A DNA stretch of 16,846 nucleotides from JAUIHN01 sp964556075 (GCA_964556075.1 CAZKUV010000014.1:1-16846), one strand, 5' to 3'; shown: positions 6,187 through 14,620, counted from the stretch's first letter. Notes: generated by a model not told the origin, from the letters alone. Program-made: numbers and translations.

Positions 6187-8010
6187 ATGAACGAATCATC
6201 ACATATCCGCAATATTGCAATTATTGCCCACGTAGACCACGGTAAGACCACGCTTGTGGATGGGTTGCTAAAACAGAGCAGAACCTTTCGAGAAAACCAA
6301 GCGGAAATGAGCCAGACCCTGATTATGGACAGTGGCGATCAAGAGCATGAGCGGGGTATAACTATCACCGCGAAACAAACATCAATCTACTGGAACGAGT
6401 ATAAAATTAATATCATTGACACTCCGGGACACGCTGATTTTAGCGGAGAAGTAGAGCGGACCCTGACGATGGCCGACGGGGTTGTACTTGTGGTAGACGC
6501 CCAAGAGGGTCCAATGCCTCAGACTAAATTTGTTCTGACAAAAGCTCTCGAGCTAGGTCTCCAGCCGGTGGTATTGATAAACAAAATTGATAAACCGTCG
6601 CGACGAATTGAAGAAGTAGAAGATGAAGTCGCAGAACTGTTCCTGGAGTTGGCAATTGATGATGCTCAATTGCAATATCCGGTGTACTATGCCGTTGGCC
6701 GAGAAGGAAAAGCGTGGCGCTCCGTTCCTGATGACTTGTCAGAGCATGCCGATCTAACACCGATTTTCGAAGCGATTATACGCGACGTGCCTGCACCAGT
6801 GGTTGACTCCACGGCTCCTCTCCAGATGCTTGTTGCTTCACTTCAGTACGATTCTTTTCTCGGCAAATATGCAGTCGGACGGATAGCGCGGGGAAGAGTG
6901 CAAAAGAATCAACCGGTTGCACTGATGAAGCACGACGGTACTACCGTACACGCCAAGTTGGATAGAATATTCAGTTATCGAGGGCTAGATAAAGAAGAAA
7001 TTGACTCGGCGGTTGCAGGGGATATCGTTGCTGTGACTGGTATAGCCGATGCTCATATCGGTGATACAATTACAGATAAGGACAGTCCTGAAGCTCTCCC
7101 TACAATCGCGATTGAAGCTCCTACCATTAGCATGTTTCTCGGCCCGAATACAAGCCCGATGAAGGGCAGAGAAGGGGAATTTACAACCAGTCGTCAAATT
7201 GGAGATCGACTAAGGCGAGAGCTCGAAACTAACGTTGCGCTAAAAGTTGAAGAGACAGGCATAGGATTTATTATTAGTGGTCGAGGAGAGCTGCATCTGT
7301 CGGTTCTCATTGAGGCCATGCGCCGAGAAGGCTATGAGTTTGAAGTTGGACGACCGCAGGTAGTAACGATTGAAAAAGATGGAGTAACTCAGGAGCCAGT
7401 CGAAGAGCTGGTAATTGAAGTTGGGCCTGAGTTTGTCGGCACAGTTAGTCAAGAGCTAGGTCTGCGTCGAGCCGAACTTAAGAGCCAGGAAACTACCAGT
7501 ACTGGAACCGTTATGCTTACGTACTTAATCCCTACAAGAGCTCTTATTGGACTTCGGAATCTACTGCTGACCGAGACAAAAGGCACAGTCATTATGAACA
7601 GCCTTCCGTATGGCTATCAGCCTGAAGGTCCGAAGCTCGCCAATACGCGCAACGGCGCACTCATCGCGACAGACGCTGGCGTGGCAACACCGTATGCACT
7701 CGAGATGGCAGAAGCTCGTGGAGAATTGTTTATTGGTCCTGCAACAGAAGTCTACGCCGGTATGATAGTTGGTCAGAATAATCGTCAGGAAGACTTGGAG
7801 ATAAATGTCTGTAAGGCAAAACACCTTACAAATATGCGGTCCAAATCATCTGACGGCACGGTTCAATTAACACCTTTTCGAGATTTAAGTTTAGAGCAGT
7901 CGATAGATTTCTTGAATGACGACGAGCTGCTAGAAGTAACGCCGCGACATCTGCGGTTGCGAAAACGATATCTTGATCCAAACCAGCGTAAACGCGCGGC
8001 TAAGTCATAG
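6187..8010 (+). CDS. typA: Ribosome-associated GTPase TypA/BipA
   Basis: A translational GTPase of the EF-G/LepA class that binds the 70S ribosome and aids ribosome assembly and growth under stress. At 607 residues it is full length. The GTPase motifs are G1 AHVDHGKTT (14-22), G2 RGITI (56-60), G3 DTPGH (78-82) and G4 NKID (132-135). The G5 region is unusual: AVGREGKAW where most homologs have a Ser-Ala loop. Switch I reads MDSGDQEHERG instead of the common MDSNDLEKERG. The EF-G-like domain is marked by GRGELHLSVLIE and the BipA-specific C-terminal domain by TNMRSKSSDGTVQL. It is divergent from arsR and followed after 58 bases by the trehalase gene. Confidence 0.98.
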   Translation: MNESSHIRNIAIIAHVDHGKTTLVDGLLKQSRTFRENQAEMSQTLIMDSGDQEHERGITITAKQTSIYWNEYKINIIDTPGHADFSGEVERTLTMADGVVLVVDAQEGPMPQTKFVLTKALELGLQPVVLINKIDKPSRRIEEVEDEVAELFLELAIDDAQLQYPVYYAVGREGKAWRSVPDDLSEHADLTPIFEAIIRDVPAPVVDSTAPLQMLVASLQYDSFLGKYAVGRIARGRVQKNQPVALMKHDGTTVHAKLDRIFSYRGLDKEEIDSAVAGDIVAVTGIADAHIGDTITDKDSPEALPTIAIEAPTISMFLGPNTSPMKGREGEFTTSRQIGDRLRRELETNVALKVEETGIGFIISGRGELHLSVLIEAMRREGYEFEVGRPQVVTIEKDGVTQEPVEELVIEVGPEFVGTVSQELGLRRAELKSQETTSTGTVMLTYLIPTRALIGLRNLLLTETKGTVIMNSLPYGYQPEGPKLANTRNGALIATDAGVATPYALEMAEARGELFIGPATEVYAGMIVGQNNRQEDLEINVCKAKHLTNMRSKSSDGTVQLTPFRDLSLEQSIDFLNDDELLEVTPRHLRLRKRYLDPNQRKRAAKS

Positions 8011-8036
8011 GTCTACCGTTGCTCTCTGGCATAGCG

Positions 8037-8042
8037 TATACT
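8037..8042 (+). promoter_or_regulatory. Possible -10 box for the trehalase gene
   Basis: TATACT lies 26 bases before the trehalase ATG. No convincing -35 is seen at 16-18 bases, so this is a weak call. Confidence 0.4.
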
Positions 8043-8068
8043 AAAAGCATAAATCACCGGTTCGGTCT

Positions 8069-9640
8069 ATGAAAATACCAAAACAGGAAAAGCTAAAGTC
8101 GACTTTTGTAGCTACAGCTGGCGGGCTTATGGCGACGCCGAAAAGCCCCGATGAGGAATTGGGGGAGCTATTCCATGATGTCCAGAAATCACGAATCTAT
8201 GGCGATGGCAAGATATTCGTTGACCTCATACCTAGGAAGCGGATGAAGCAGATACAAAAAGAGTATCTGCTGCTGAAGAATGATCCCGACTTTAACTTGA
8301 GGGAATTCTTGTCCCTTCATTTTTACAAGTACAGTGCCTACGATACAAAGTTCACCCCCAAACCAGGCGCTACTCCTCGAGAGCATATCAACAGCCTCTG
8401 GAGCCACCTGGAAAGGAAAAATAGGCGAGACCGTGGCTCGCTTTTAGCACTTCCAAATCCGTATATAGTTCCTGGTGGACGATTTGATGAGCAATTCTAC
8501 TGGGACAGTTACTTTATTATGCTTGGGCTTGCGGCCGACGGGCACTGGGGCATGATTGAGGGTATGGTGAAGAACTATGCGTACATGATTCGTAAATTTG
8601 GTTTTATTCCAACCGCCAATAGAACGTACTTTCTTAGCCGTTCTCAACCTCCCTTCTTCGCTCACATGGTTCGTTTATTGGCGCAACATAAGGGGCGAAG
8701 AGTATTTATCACATACCTTCCGTATCTTTTGGCAGAGCACAGGTTCTGGATGAAAGGAAAGGGAAGTCTCGCGAAGGCTGAGTTTAGGGCAATGCGACGT
8801 GTGGCCGAAATGCCCAACGGACTTTTGTTAAATAGGTACTATGATAATAAGAGAACACCTCGTCCAGAGTCACTGCTCGAGGATAGTCTGACCGCCGAGG
8901 AAGCCAAAGATCGGGAAGCGGATCGACTCTATTTACATCTTCGGGCGGCAGCGGAATCAGGATGGGATTTCAGCTCTCGATGGTTCTATGACCCTAAGGA
9001 TATAAAGACAACTCACACAGCCGATATTATTCCTGTCGATTTAAACAGTTTGCTCTACCAACTCGAGCAAACGATTGCGGAAGCGTACCGCATGATAAAG
9101 AACCCGATCGCGGCGAGGATGTTTACGGTTCAAGCCGAGCGACGCGTTCGCGCGATTCATGCCTATTGCTGGGATGATCATGAAAAGTTTTTTGTCGACT
9201 ACAACTTCCACCAGAATAAGCCAACCGGCCAGCTGTCACTCGCTGGAGTCTATCCGCTATTTGAAAAGATAGCCACCACTGATCAGGCTCGAGCAGTTGC
9301 CAGGCGCCTCGAAAGGGATTTTCTGAAAGAAGGTGGTCTCATTGCAACTTTAACTGAAAACGGTCAACAGTGGGATGCTCCAAACGGCTGGGCGCCACTG
9401 CACTGGATTGCGATCGAAGGGCTGAGAAACTATGGGCATTATCAGCTGGCTGACGAAATTAAAAAGCGCTGGATTGTAACTAACCTTGCGGTATTTCGTT
9501 CGGATGCTAAATTCGTTGAGAAATATGACGTCACAAGCGGGGTTGGTGGCGGAGGTGGTGAATATCCGCTCCAGGACGGCTTCGGTTGGACAAACGGCGT
9601 TCTTGCTGCGCTACTGGATGAAGACGATCGCACAGGTTAG
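8069..9640 (+). CDS. Trehalase, glycoside hydrolase family 37
   Basis: Hydrolyses alpha,alpha-trehalose to two glucose molecules by an inverting mechanism. The family signatures are complete: PGGRFDEQFYWDSYF (135-149), ESGWDFSSRW (296-305) with Asp300 as the expected general acid, QWDAPNGWAP (434-443), and GGGGEYPLQDGFGWTNGV (494-511) with Glu498 as the expected general base. The 523-residue protein should form an (alpha/alpha)6 barrel. No signal peptide is visible, so it is probably cytoplasmic. The first 20-30 residues are not conserved; ATG 8129 is an alternative start, and neither has a good Shine-Dalgarno. The stop overlaps the stop of the converging glycosidase gene by a few bases. Neighbouring sugar genes support a role in trehalose or alpha-glucan turnover. 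Confidence 0.94.
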   Translation: MKIPKQEKLKSTFVATAGGLMATPKSPDEELGELFHDVQKSRIYGDGKIFVDLIPRKRMKQIQKEYLLLKNDPDFNLREFLSLHFYKYSAYDTKFTPKPGATPREHINSLWSHLERKNRRDRGSLLALPNPYIVPGGRFDEQFYWDSYFIMLGLAADGHWGMIEGMVKNYAYMIRKFGFIPTANRTYFLSRSQPPFFAHMVRLLAQHKGRRVFITYLPYLLAEHRFWMKGKGSLAKAEFRAMRRVAEMPNGLLLNRYYDNKRTPRPESLLEDSLTAEEAKDREADRLYLHLRAAAESGWDFSSRWFYDPKDIKTTHTADIIPVDLNSLLYQLEQTIAEAYRMIKNPIAARMFTVQAERRVRAIHAYCWDDHEKFFVDYNFHQNKPTGQLSLAGVYPLFEKIATTDQARAVARRLERDFLKEGGLIATLTENGQQWDAPNGWAPLHWIAIEGLRNYGHYQLADEIKKRWIVTNLAVFRSDAKFVEKYDVTSGVGGGGGEYPLQDGFGWTNGVLAALLDEDDRTG

Positions 9641-11133
9641 TAATTATTGAAAATACCTCGTCTCTCCAAACGCTTTTTAATTGCCAAAATAGCTGCCACC
9701 GTCCAAGCCTGAACTTCTTGAGGGGGTTGCTCGATTCGGTTTATTCGATGGTGTTTTTCATCCCAGACGTTAATTGTTCTCGTATTTATACTGGGCTTAT
9801 CTGCAGCATCTCCACGGACATATTCGGGGAATATCCTGGTGGTATCGATTACCTCCAGGATGCGACGATCGAGATCATCGGCTTCGTCCTGGTACCCGTG
9901 ACGCCTGAGACCTTTAGCTATGTGATGAGTATCCCATAACCAAACACTTCCGTTGTGATAAGCGCCGGCTCGGAATCGTACTTCATCGCTTGCAAGCGTC
10001 CTGATTCCGCTAACATTCAACATCTCAGGGGAGAGTATCTGATGTACGACAGCTTCTCGCCGATTAGTGATGTATGGATCATCGCCTTCAAGCAGGCGGG
10101 AATTGAGCGTGTGTCCCATATTGGAGGTACGAATTTTGAGCTGACGCAAATTCCCTAACTCGTCGCGATCCGTCCCAAGCACGAAATATCCACCCTTTTC
10201 ATCAGTCCAGAACTGCTCAAGAATCGTACTTCTAAGTTTATCTGCTCTATCTCGGAGCGCGGAGGCCTCATCATTGCGACTGAGGTACGTTTCGTACAGA
10301 TGAGCGGCGTCTAGTAAAGCATCGTAGGTCGTAGTTTGAACTTCGATTGACGCTATGCCTGCATTATGATTCGCCAAGCTTCCATCGCTGTGGTGGTACG
10401 AATCGGGAGAGTCTTTCCAGACTTGGTTCTCAATACCTTGCGGCAAAACTGATTTATATTCGAGTAGTCCTTCCGGATTGCTATCAAGACGCATTAATAT
10501 CCACTCGACAGCATATCGTAGCGCATCCGCCATCGACCGCTGTTCGCCATTCTTCGCCGTGTACGTGTGATGTAAGAATTCGGCGTTTTTCTCCGAAACG
10601 TTACAATACGCGGTAAGTGTCCGAATAAATTCAGGAGTTGCATCGACGGTTCCATAATACGGCCACCCCCATCCATGCTCGGTGGATAATTTCATGGCTA
10701 TTGGATCATTCTGATCTCGAGCTTCGTGAAGTATGCGACCGGGCTCTTCTTCGCGTGATTCGTTGTATTCCGTACCTTGGAGCGTTGCGAGGGTCAAGGT
10801 GGTGACTCGTGCTAACTCGGGATAACTTGATATAAGATCGATAGCGACTCGTAATGAATCTCGACCAAAAACAACTTCATACAGTCGAAGGTGTTCAGGA
10901 GCGGCACCAGCTTCGTTAGAATCCAGAGCTAAAGAGGCGATACTTGGGCGCTGCGTGCCAATTTCTTCTTCTAACCGTGCCCCGGTTAATCGAAGAATCT
11001 GCTCCAAACTCGAAGGGACGCGCCCGAAATTACGTGGTTCATGATGAATCACGTTCAGGAATCGCTCTCCAGGGAGCAACTTAAAATCCTGTGGTACTTC
11101 ATTGGTAATTCCTTCATGCTCCGACATCTGCAT
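9637..11133 (-). CDS. Amylo-alpha-1,6-glucosidase (glycogen-debranching)-like six-hairpin glycosidase
   Basis: A 498-residue protein of the debranching-enzyme C-terminal (GDE_C) type, with an (alpha/alpha)6-barrel fold. Typical motifs are VVFGRDSLR (87-95), EEEPGRILHEAR (128-139), WPYYGTVDATPEFIRTL (157-173), TTYDALLDAAHLYE, GYFVLGTDRD, SNMGHTLNSRLL, GSVWLWDTHHIAKGL and a late FPEYVRGD that fits the catalytic-acid region near the C-terminus. Close relatives act on alpha-1,6 branches or mannosyl/glucosyl-glycerate type sugars, so the exact substrate is open. No signal peptide is seen. I start it at ATG 11131-11133, or at the ATG two codons on; the upstream open frame runs through the divergent promoter and is not protein-like. 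There is no Shine-Dalgarno, and TATACT is six bases before ATG. Confidence 0.88.
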   Translation of the reverse strand: MQMSEHEGITNEVPQDFKLLPGERFLNVIHHEPRNFGRVPSSLEQILRLTGARLEEEIGTQRPSIASLALDSNEAGAAPEHLRLYEVVFGRDSLRVAIDLISSYPELARVTTLTLATLQGTEYNESREEEPGRILHEARDQNDPIAMKLSTEHGWGWPYYGTVDATPEFIRTLTAYCNVSEKNAEFLHHTYTAKNGEQRSMADALRYAVEWILMRLDSNPEGLLEYKSVLPQGIENQVWKDSPDSYHHSDGSLANHNAGIASIEVQTTTYDALLDAAHLYETYLSRNDEASALRDRADKLRSTILEQFWTDEKGGYFVLGTDRDELGNLRQLKIRTSNMGHTLNSRLLEGDDPYITNRREAVVHQILSPEMLNVSGIRTLASDEVRFRAGAYHNGSVWLWDTHHIAKGLRRHGYQDEADDLDRRILEVIDTTRIFPEYVRGDAADKPSINTRTINVWDEKHHRINRIEQPPQEVQAWTVAAILAIKKRLERRGIFNNY

Positions 11134-11168
11134 ATCTCTAGTATAGTTAAACCGTGGTATAGTATAAA
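11134..11168. promoter_or_regulatory. Divergent promoter region of glycosidase and glycosyltransferase genes
   Basis: On the minus strand, TATACT (complement of 11140-11145) is placed six bases before the glycosidase ATG. On the plus strand, TATAGT (11158-11163) or TATAAA (11163-11168) can serve the glycosyltransferase gene. GTATAGT occurs twice as a direct repeat (11141-11147 and 11157-11163), 16 bases apart. No clear -35 is found for either direction, so an activator or a -10-driven promoter is likely. Confidence 0.5.
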
Positions 11169-11224
11169 CACTAAAAGAGCATGCAATGTGTATCCAAACA
11201 AGAGTTTGCAAGGAGAAAATGTAA

Positions 11225-12442
11225 ATGTCTAAGTTGCGTGTGGCAGTTATCGCACCGCCATGGCTCGCGTTACCAATCGAGGGGTATGGGGGTATCGAAT
11301 TGGTTATTGAAGGTTTAGTGAGAGGGCTGCAGGCGCAAGGTGTGGATGTCGAGCTCATTGCTAATGGGGCGCGGAAAATGAAAGGGGTGAAAACACACTC
11401 CTTGTATAAAAAGGAAATGTTCGAGCAACTTGAGCGTCCGTTTTATGAAGCGCTTCCTATCCTCAAGGCGCATATGTTCTATGCACTTGATGTTATTAGA
11501 AAAGGTAATTTTGATATCATTCATAACCATGACCCGGATTTAGGGCTTCAGTTGCTTTCGCTCGCGACTAACAATGACAATATTCCACCAGCGCTGCATA
11601 CGTTTCACGGTCCTCCTTTTCGATCTGAGGCTGAGGTCACAGAGGACGCGTGGGAGACAATGTTGCAGTATGAGCAGATGAAAGATTTAGGGAACACGTG
11701 GTGCGTAAGTATATCTGAAACACTTGGCAAGGCAGCGCCAAAAACTATCCAGCGTAGAATGCTTCCGGCAGTATATAACGCGATAGAACTTGACATATTC
11801 CCCTTCATCCCTGTCAAAAAGGATTACTTCATAACGCTCGCACGGTTTACGAACGACAAAGGGCAACACATCGCGGCTAAAGGGGCTGTTAAACTGAAAA
11901 AGCGACTCAGAATGGCAGGCACGGTCGCAGGGATAGATACAAGCCGAAAGCTGCTCCTCGAACTCTCTAATCCGCTAAGCAAGTATCGCAGCCACCCGCA
12001 CTTTAAGTATTACAGCGATAAAGTGTTTCCGTACATCTTAAAGTATCCACGTATTACATATGCAGGCAATCTGAGCGGATCGAGAAAAATCAAATTCATC
12101 GCAGAGGCAAAAGCGCTCCTTTTCCCAATTCAATGGGAGGAGCCTTTCGGTATGTCGGTTATTGAAGCTCTGGCGTGCGGTACACCTGTGGTAGCAATGA
12201 ATCGCGGGGCAATGCCGGAAATTATAGAACACGGAGTGACTGGATTTCTGGCAAATAATGAAACTGAATTTTTTGAATACATGAACCGCGTAGACGAAAT
12301 TGACCCAGCAGCATGCAGGCGTGCTGTTGAACAAAAATTCTCCGCTGACACTATGGCAAAAGCATACCTGGATCGGTATCACGAGGTAATCAAGCGTACC
12401 AGTGAAGCTTCTAGTGGATCAAAAAAGCAGACTAAAAAATAG
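11225..12442 (+). CDS. GT4-family (GT-B fold) glycosyltransferase
   Basis: A 405-residue retaining glycosyltransferase that moves a sugar from a nucleotide donor to an unidentified acceptor. The N-terminal acceptor domain has PIEGYGGIELVIEGL (17-31), the usual glycine-rich loop, and HNHDPDLG (100-107). The C-terminal donor domain has ITLARFTNDKG (203-213) and the E-x7-E nucleotide-sugar motif EPFGMSVIE (306-314), followed by ACGTPVVAMNRGAMPEII. No membrane segment is visible; the C-terminus is a lysine-rich tail. AAGGAG at 11210-11215 is nine bases before ATG. A start-stop pair ATGTAA sits between them at 11219-11224. Its 3' end overlaps rarA tail to tail by 11 bases. The donor and product cannot be read from the sequence. 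Confidence 0.93.
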   Translation: MSKLRVAVIAPPWLALPIEGYGGIELVIEGLVRGLQAQGVDVELIANGARKMKGVKTHSLYKKEMFEQLERPFYEALPILKAHMFYALDVIRKGNFDIIHNHDPDLGLQLLSLATNNDNIPPALHTFHGPPFRSEAEVTEDAWETMLQYEQMKDLGNTWCVSISETLGKAAPKTIQRRMLPAVYNAIELDIFPFIPVKKDYFITLARFTNDKGQHIAAKGAVKLKKRLRMAGTVAGIDTSRKLLLELSNPLSKYRSHPHFKYYSDKVFPYILKYPRITYAGNLSGSRKIKFIAEAKALLFPIQWEEPFGMSVIEALACGTPVVAMNRGAMPEIIEHGVTGFLANNETEFFEYMNRVDEIDPAACRRAVEQKFSADTMAKAYLDRYHEVIKRTSEASSGSKKQTKK

Positions 12443-13604
12443 TTTCATCCTTCAATTCTTCCGGCAAAAAACCTTCCTCTGGTTTGAATCCGGCCTGCCA
12501 CTCATACCCTTCGGCATAGCCGAGGTCCTTCATGAGTTTCGTAGGTGCATTACGAAGGTGTAATGGAACAGGAGCGCGACTGTATTTTTTAGCTAATTCT
12601 TGAGCCCGAACCATTGCTACAGTGGTACGACGAGATTTTTTACTTTTGGCCAGCGCTGCGGCAGTGTGAAACAATACGTAACTACATTCGGGCATACCCA
12701 CGCGTTCAACCGCCTGAAAAGCCGCGACTGCCATGCCTAGCGCTCCATTGCCAGCAAGGCCGATATCCTCCGAAGCAAAAATTATCATGCGTCTGGCAAC
12801 AAATTTTGGATCTTCTCCTCCTTCAAGTATCCGCGCGAGATAATACAGTGTCGCATCGACACTTCCACCCCTCAAGCTTTTAATAAAAGCAGAGATTAAG
12901 TCATAGTGCATATCGCCGTTTTTGTCATACCCTGGCAGCCGTCGCCCTGCGGCTATTTCCATCTCTTTTTCAGTCACTCTTGCTTTTAATGTTAAAGCGA
13001 GTTCAAGCGTGCCAAGGGCAGAGCGAGCATCCCCGCCAGAAAGTTCGGCTAAGTAATCAATCGCGGCGGCGGTGACATTCCTGGTTTTCTTTAGTTGTTT
13101 TAGGGCATTTTTAATGACAGCAACGAGTTCTTTTTTCGTTAATGGATTTAGCACGAGTACCCGACTGCGAGAGAGAAGAGGTTGAATGACTTCAAAACTT
13201 GGATTTTCGGTAGTGGCGCCGATGAGGGTAATAAGTCCAGACTCGACGTGCGGTAGGAATGCGTCCTGCTGGGCTTTATTAAAACGGTGAATTTCATCGA
13301 CAAACAGTATTGTGCGAATTTGCAGATTCCAGTTTTGCCTAGCGTGCTCAATGACCCGTTCGACATCCTTCTTTCCGCTGGTCACAGCGGATAGCTCGAT
13401 GAACTCTGCGTTCACTTCTTTCGCTATAATTCGCGCAAGTGTTGTTTTTCCGGATCCGGGAGGTCCCCATAGAATCAAACTGACAGGCTCTTTCTTCCGG
13501 ACGATTTGTCGTAAAATCTCAGAATCACCAAGCAGATGCTGCTGTCCTATCACCTCGTCGAGTGTTGTCGGCCTCATACGCTCGGCCAGCGGTATCCTAT
13601 CCAT
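12432..13604 (-). CDS. rarA: Replication-associated recombination protein RarA/MgsA
   Basis: A AAA+ ATPase related to clamp loaders that acts at stalled replication forks and single-strand/duplex junctions. From MDRIPLAERMRP the protein is 390 residues. It shows Walker A GPPGSGKTT (47-55), Walker B ILFVDEIHRF (99-108), sensor 1 GATTEN (129-134) and the arginine-finger stretch LLSRSRV (143-149). GGDARSAL follows, then the MgsA C-terminal region (EDIGLAGNGALGMAVAAFQAVERVGMPE and a late YKY-like SRAPVPLHLRNAPT). The ATG at 13602-13604 fits the family; a version 20 codons longer does not. TATACT is six bases before this ATG and no Shine-Dalgarno is present, suggesting a leaderless message. Confidence 0.97.
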   Translation of the reverse strand: MDRIPLAERMRPTTLDEVIGQQHLLGDSEILRQIVRKKEPVSLILWGPPGSGKTTLARIIAKEVNAEFIELSAVTSGKKDVERVIEHARQNWNLQIRTILFVDEIHRFNKAQQDAFLPHVESGLITLIGATTENPSFEVIQPLLSRSRVLVLNPLTKKELVAVIKNALKQLKKTRNVTAAAIDYLAELSGGDARSALGTLELALTLKARVTEKEMEIAAGRRLPGYDKNGDMHYDLISAFIKSLRGGSVDATLYYLARILEGGEDPKFVARRMIIFASEDIGLAGNGALGMAVAAFQAVERVGMPECSYVLFHTAAALAKSKKSRRTTVAMVRAQELAKKYSRAPVPLHLRNAPTKLMKDLGYAEGYEWQAGFKPEEGFLPEELKDETIF

Positions 13605-13610
13605 GCTATT

Positions 13611-13616
13611 AGTATA
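13611..13616 (-). promoter_or_regulatory. rarA: -10 box of rarA (leaderless spacing)
   Basis: TATACT on the minus strand, within TGCTATATACT, ends six bases before the rarA ATG. No clear -35 is seen, but the TGC directly before TATATA could act as an extended -10. Confidence 0.5.
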
Positions 13617-13731
13617 TAGCACTATGGTAACTGGGGTTTTACGCCGAATGAGGTGAGCGTACACCAGTACGAACGATACAAGAGACGCAACCTATTAATG
13701 CTATTTACAAACTAATCTCTGACGTCGTTGA

Positions 13732-13740
13732 TGATACAAT
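13732..13740 (+). promoter_or_regulatory. Extended -10 promoter of the slipin gene
   Basis: TGATACAAT (TGn plus TACAAT) is 30 bases before the slipin ATG. The -35 region is poor, as is common for extended -10 promoters. Confidence 0.5.
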
Positions 13741-13770
13741 GGAACTATTAGTTAAGCGAGGGGATAGTCG

Positions 13771-14535
13771 ATGGAATTTATAATCATACTGACAATAATC
13801 GTGCTGGTGTTTGTCTTCAGTGGTATTAAAGTTATCGACCAATACGAGCGCGGTGTCGTATTAACACTTGGTCGTTATACAGGCATGCGCGACCCTGGAT
13901 TGACGATAATCGTTCCGGTATTTCAAAGAATGTACAGAGTTGACCAACGTACCAATACAATCGATATTCCTAAACAAGAAGTAATTACTAAGGATAATGT
14001 TACTGTCAATGTCGACGCAGTGGTATATTTCAGAGTAAAAAGCGCCGAAAAAGCAGTTCTTGAAGTAGCGAATTACGTGTACGCGTCTAGCCAATTCGCG
14101 CAAGCCGCACTCCGCGATGTTACCGGAAACGTAGATCTTGATGAACTACTTTCGGAGCGTGAGAGGGTGAGCCAACAAATCGAAGAAATTGTTGATACTG
14201 AAACGGAAAAATGGGGTATTGATATCGAGAATGTAAAGATTCAAAACATCGAGCTTCCGCAAGATATGAAACGCGCGATGGCACGGCAGGCTGAAGCAGA
14301 ACGCGAACGTCGAGCAGTAGTCATTGATGCCGAGGGCGAGAAGCAGGCTGCTCAAGCTGTTGCTGACGCTGCTCAAATCATCGCTAACGTAAAGAATGGT
14401 ATGAATATTCGTACTCTTCAAACGCTCGAGAGAATTTCTCAATCACAAAGTCAGAAAACACTCGTTGTTCTGCCGAGCGAAATTACTGGCACGACTATCG
14501 CCGAGGCTGTTGCAATGAGTGAAGCAACGAAATAA
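13771..14535 (+). CDS. Slipin (stomatin/prohibitin, SPFH-domain) membrane protein
   Basis: A 254-residue membrane-anchored scaffold that forms large oligomers and organises membrane microdomains or membrane proteases. Residues 2-17 form a hydrophobic anchor. The SPFH domain starts at VIDQYERGVVLTLGRYTGMRDPG and includes VDQRTNTIDIPKQEVITKDNVTVNVDAVVYFRV (57-89). The C-terminal coiled coil has the typical AEAERERRAVVIDAEGEKQAA run (174-194). The family signatures make the call firm. Bacterial slipins are often paired with NfeD or a membrane serine protease; neither is adjacent here, though htpX lies about 13 kb upstream. GAGGGGA ahead of ATG is a good ribosome site. Confidence 0.95.
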   Translation: MEFIIILTIIVLVFVFSGIKVIDQYERGVVLTLGRYTGMRDPGLTIIVPVFQRMYRVDQRTNTIDIPKQEVITKDNVTVNVDAVVYFRVKSAEKAVLEVANYVYASSQFAQAALRDVTGNVDLDELLSERERVSQQIEEIVDTETEKWGIDIENVKIQNIELPQDMKRAMARQAEAERERRAVVIDAEGEKQAAQAVADAAQIIANVKNGMNIRTLQTLERISQSQSQKTLVVLPSEITGTTIAEAVAMSEATK

Positions 14536-14539
14536 GACG

Positions 14540-14571
14540 CTCAAGGGGGTGTGTTCTCTTGAGTACACCCC
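14540..14571. repeat. Interleaved inverted repeats after the slipin gene
   Basis: CTCAAG/CTTGAG (14540-14545, 14558-14563) and GGGGTGT/ACACCCC (14546-14552, 14565-14571) interleave, so only one stem can form at a time. There is no T run. The right arms overlap the -35 box of the tRNA-Phe promoter. Confidence 0.55.
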
Positions 14572-14587
14572 TCTGTTCTGGTACAAT
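14559..14587 (+). promoter_or_regulatory. tRNA-Phe promoter
   Basis: TTGAGT (14559-14564) and TACAAT (14582-14587) with a 17-base spacer, placing the start about 27 bases before the mature tRNA end. Confidence 0.65.
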
Positions 14588-14620
14588 CTAGGAAGTCCTT
14601 CGGAGTTGTAAGATATGCAC

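Noticed and set aside
11134..11358. 75-residue N-terminal extension of the debranching-like protein
   Set aside because: The extension crosses the divergent promoter and the GT4 ribosome-binding region and has low-complexity, non-family sequence.
14540..14571. H-type pseudoknot after the slipin gene
   Set aside because: Connecting loops would be zero and one base long, too short to span the helices; alternative stems are more reasonable.
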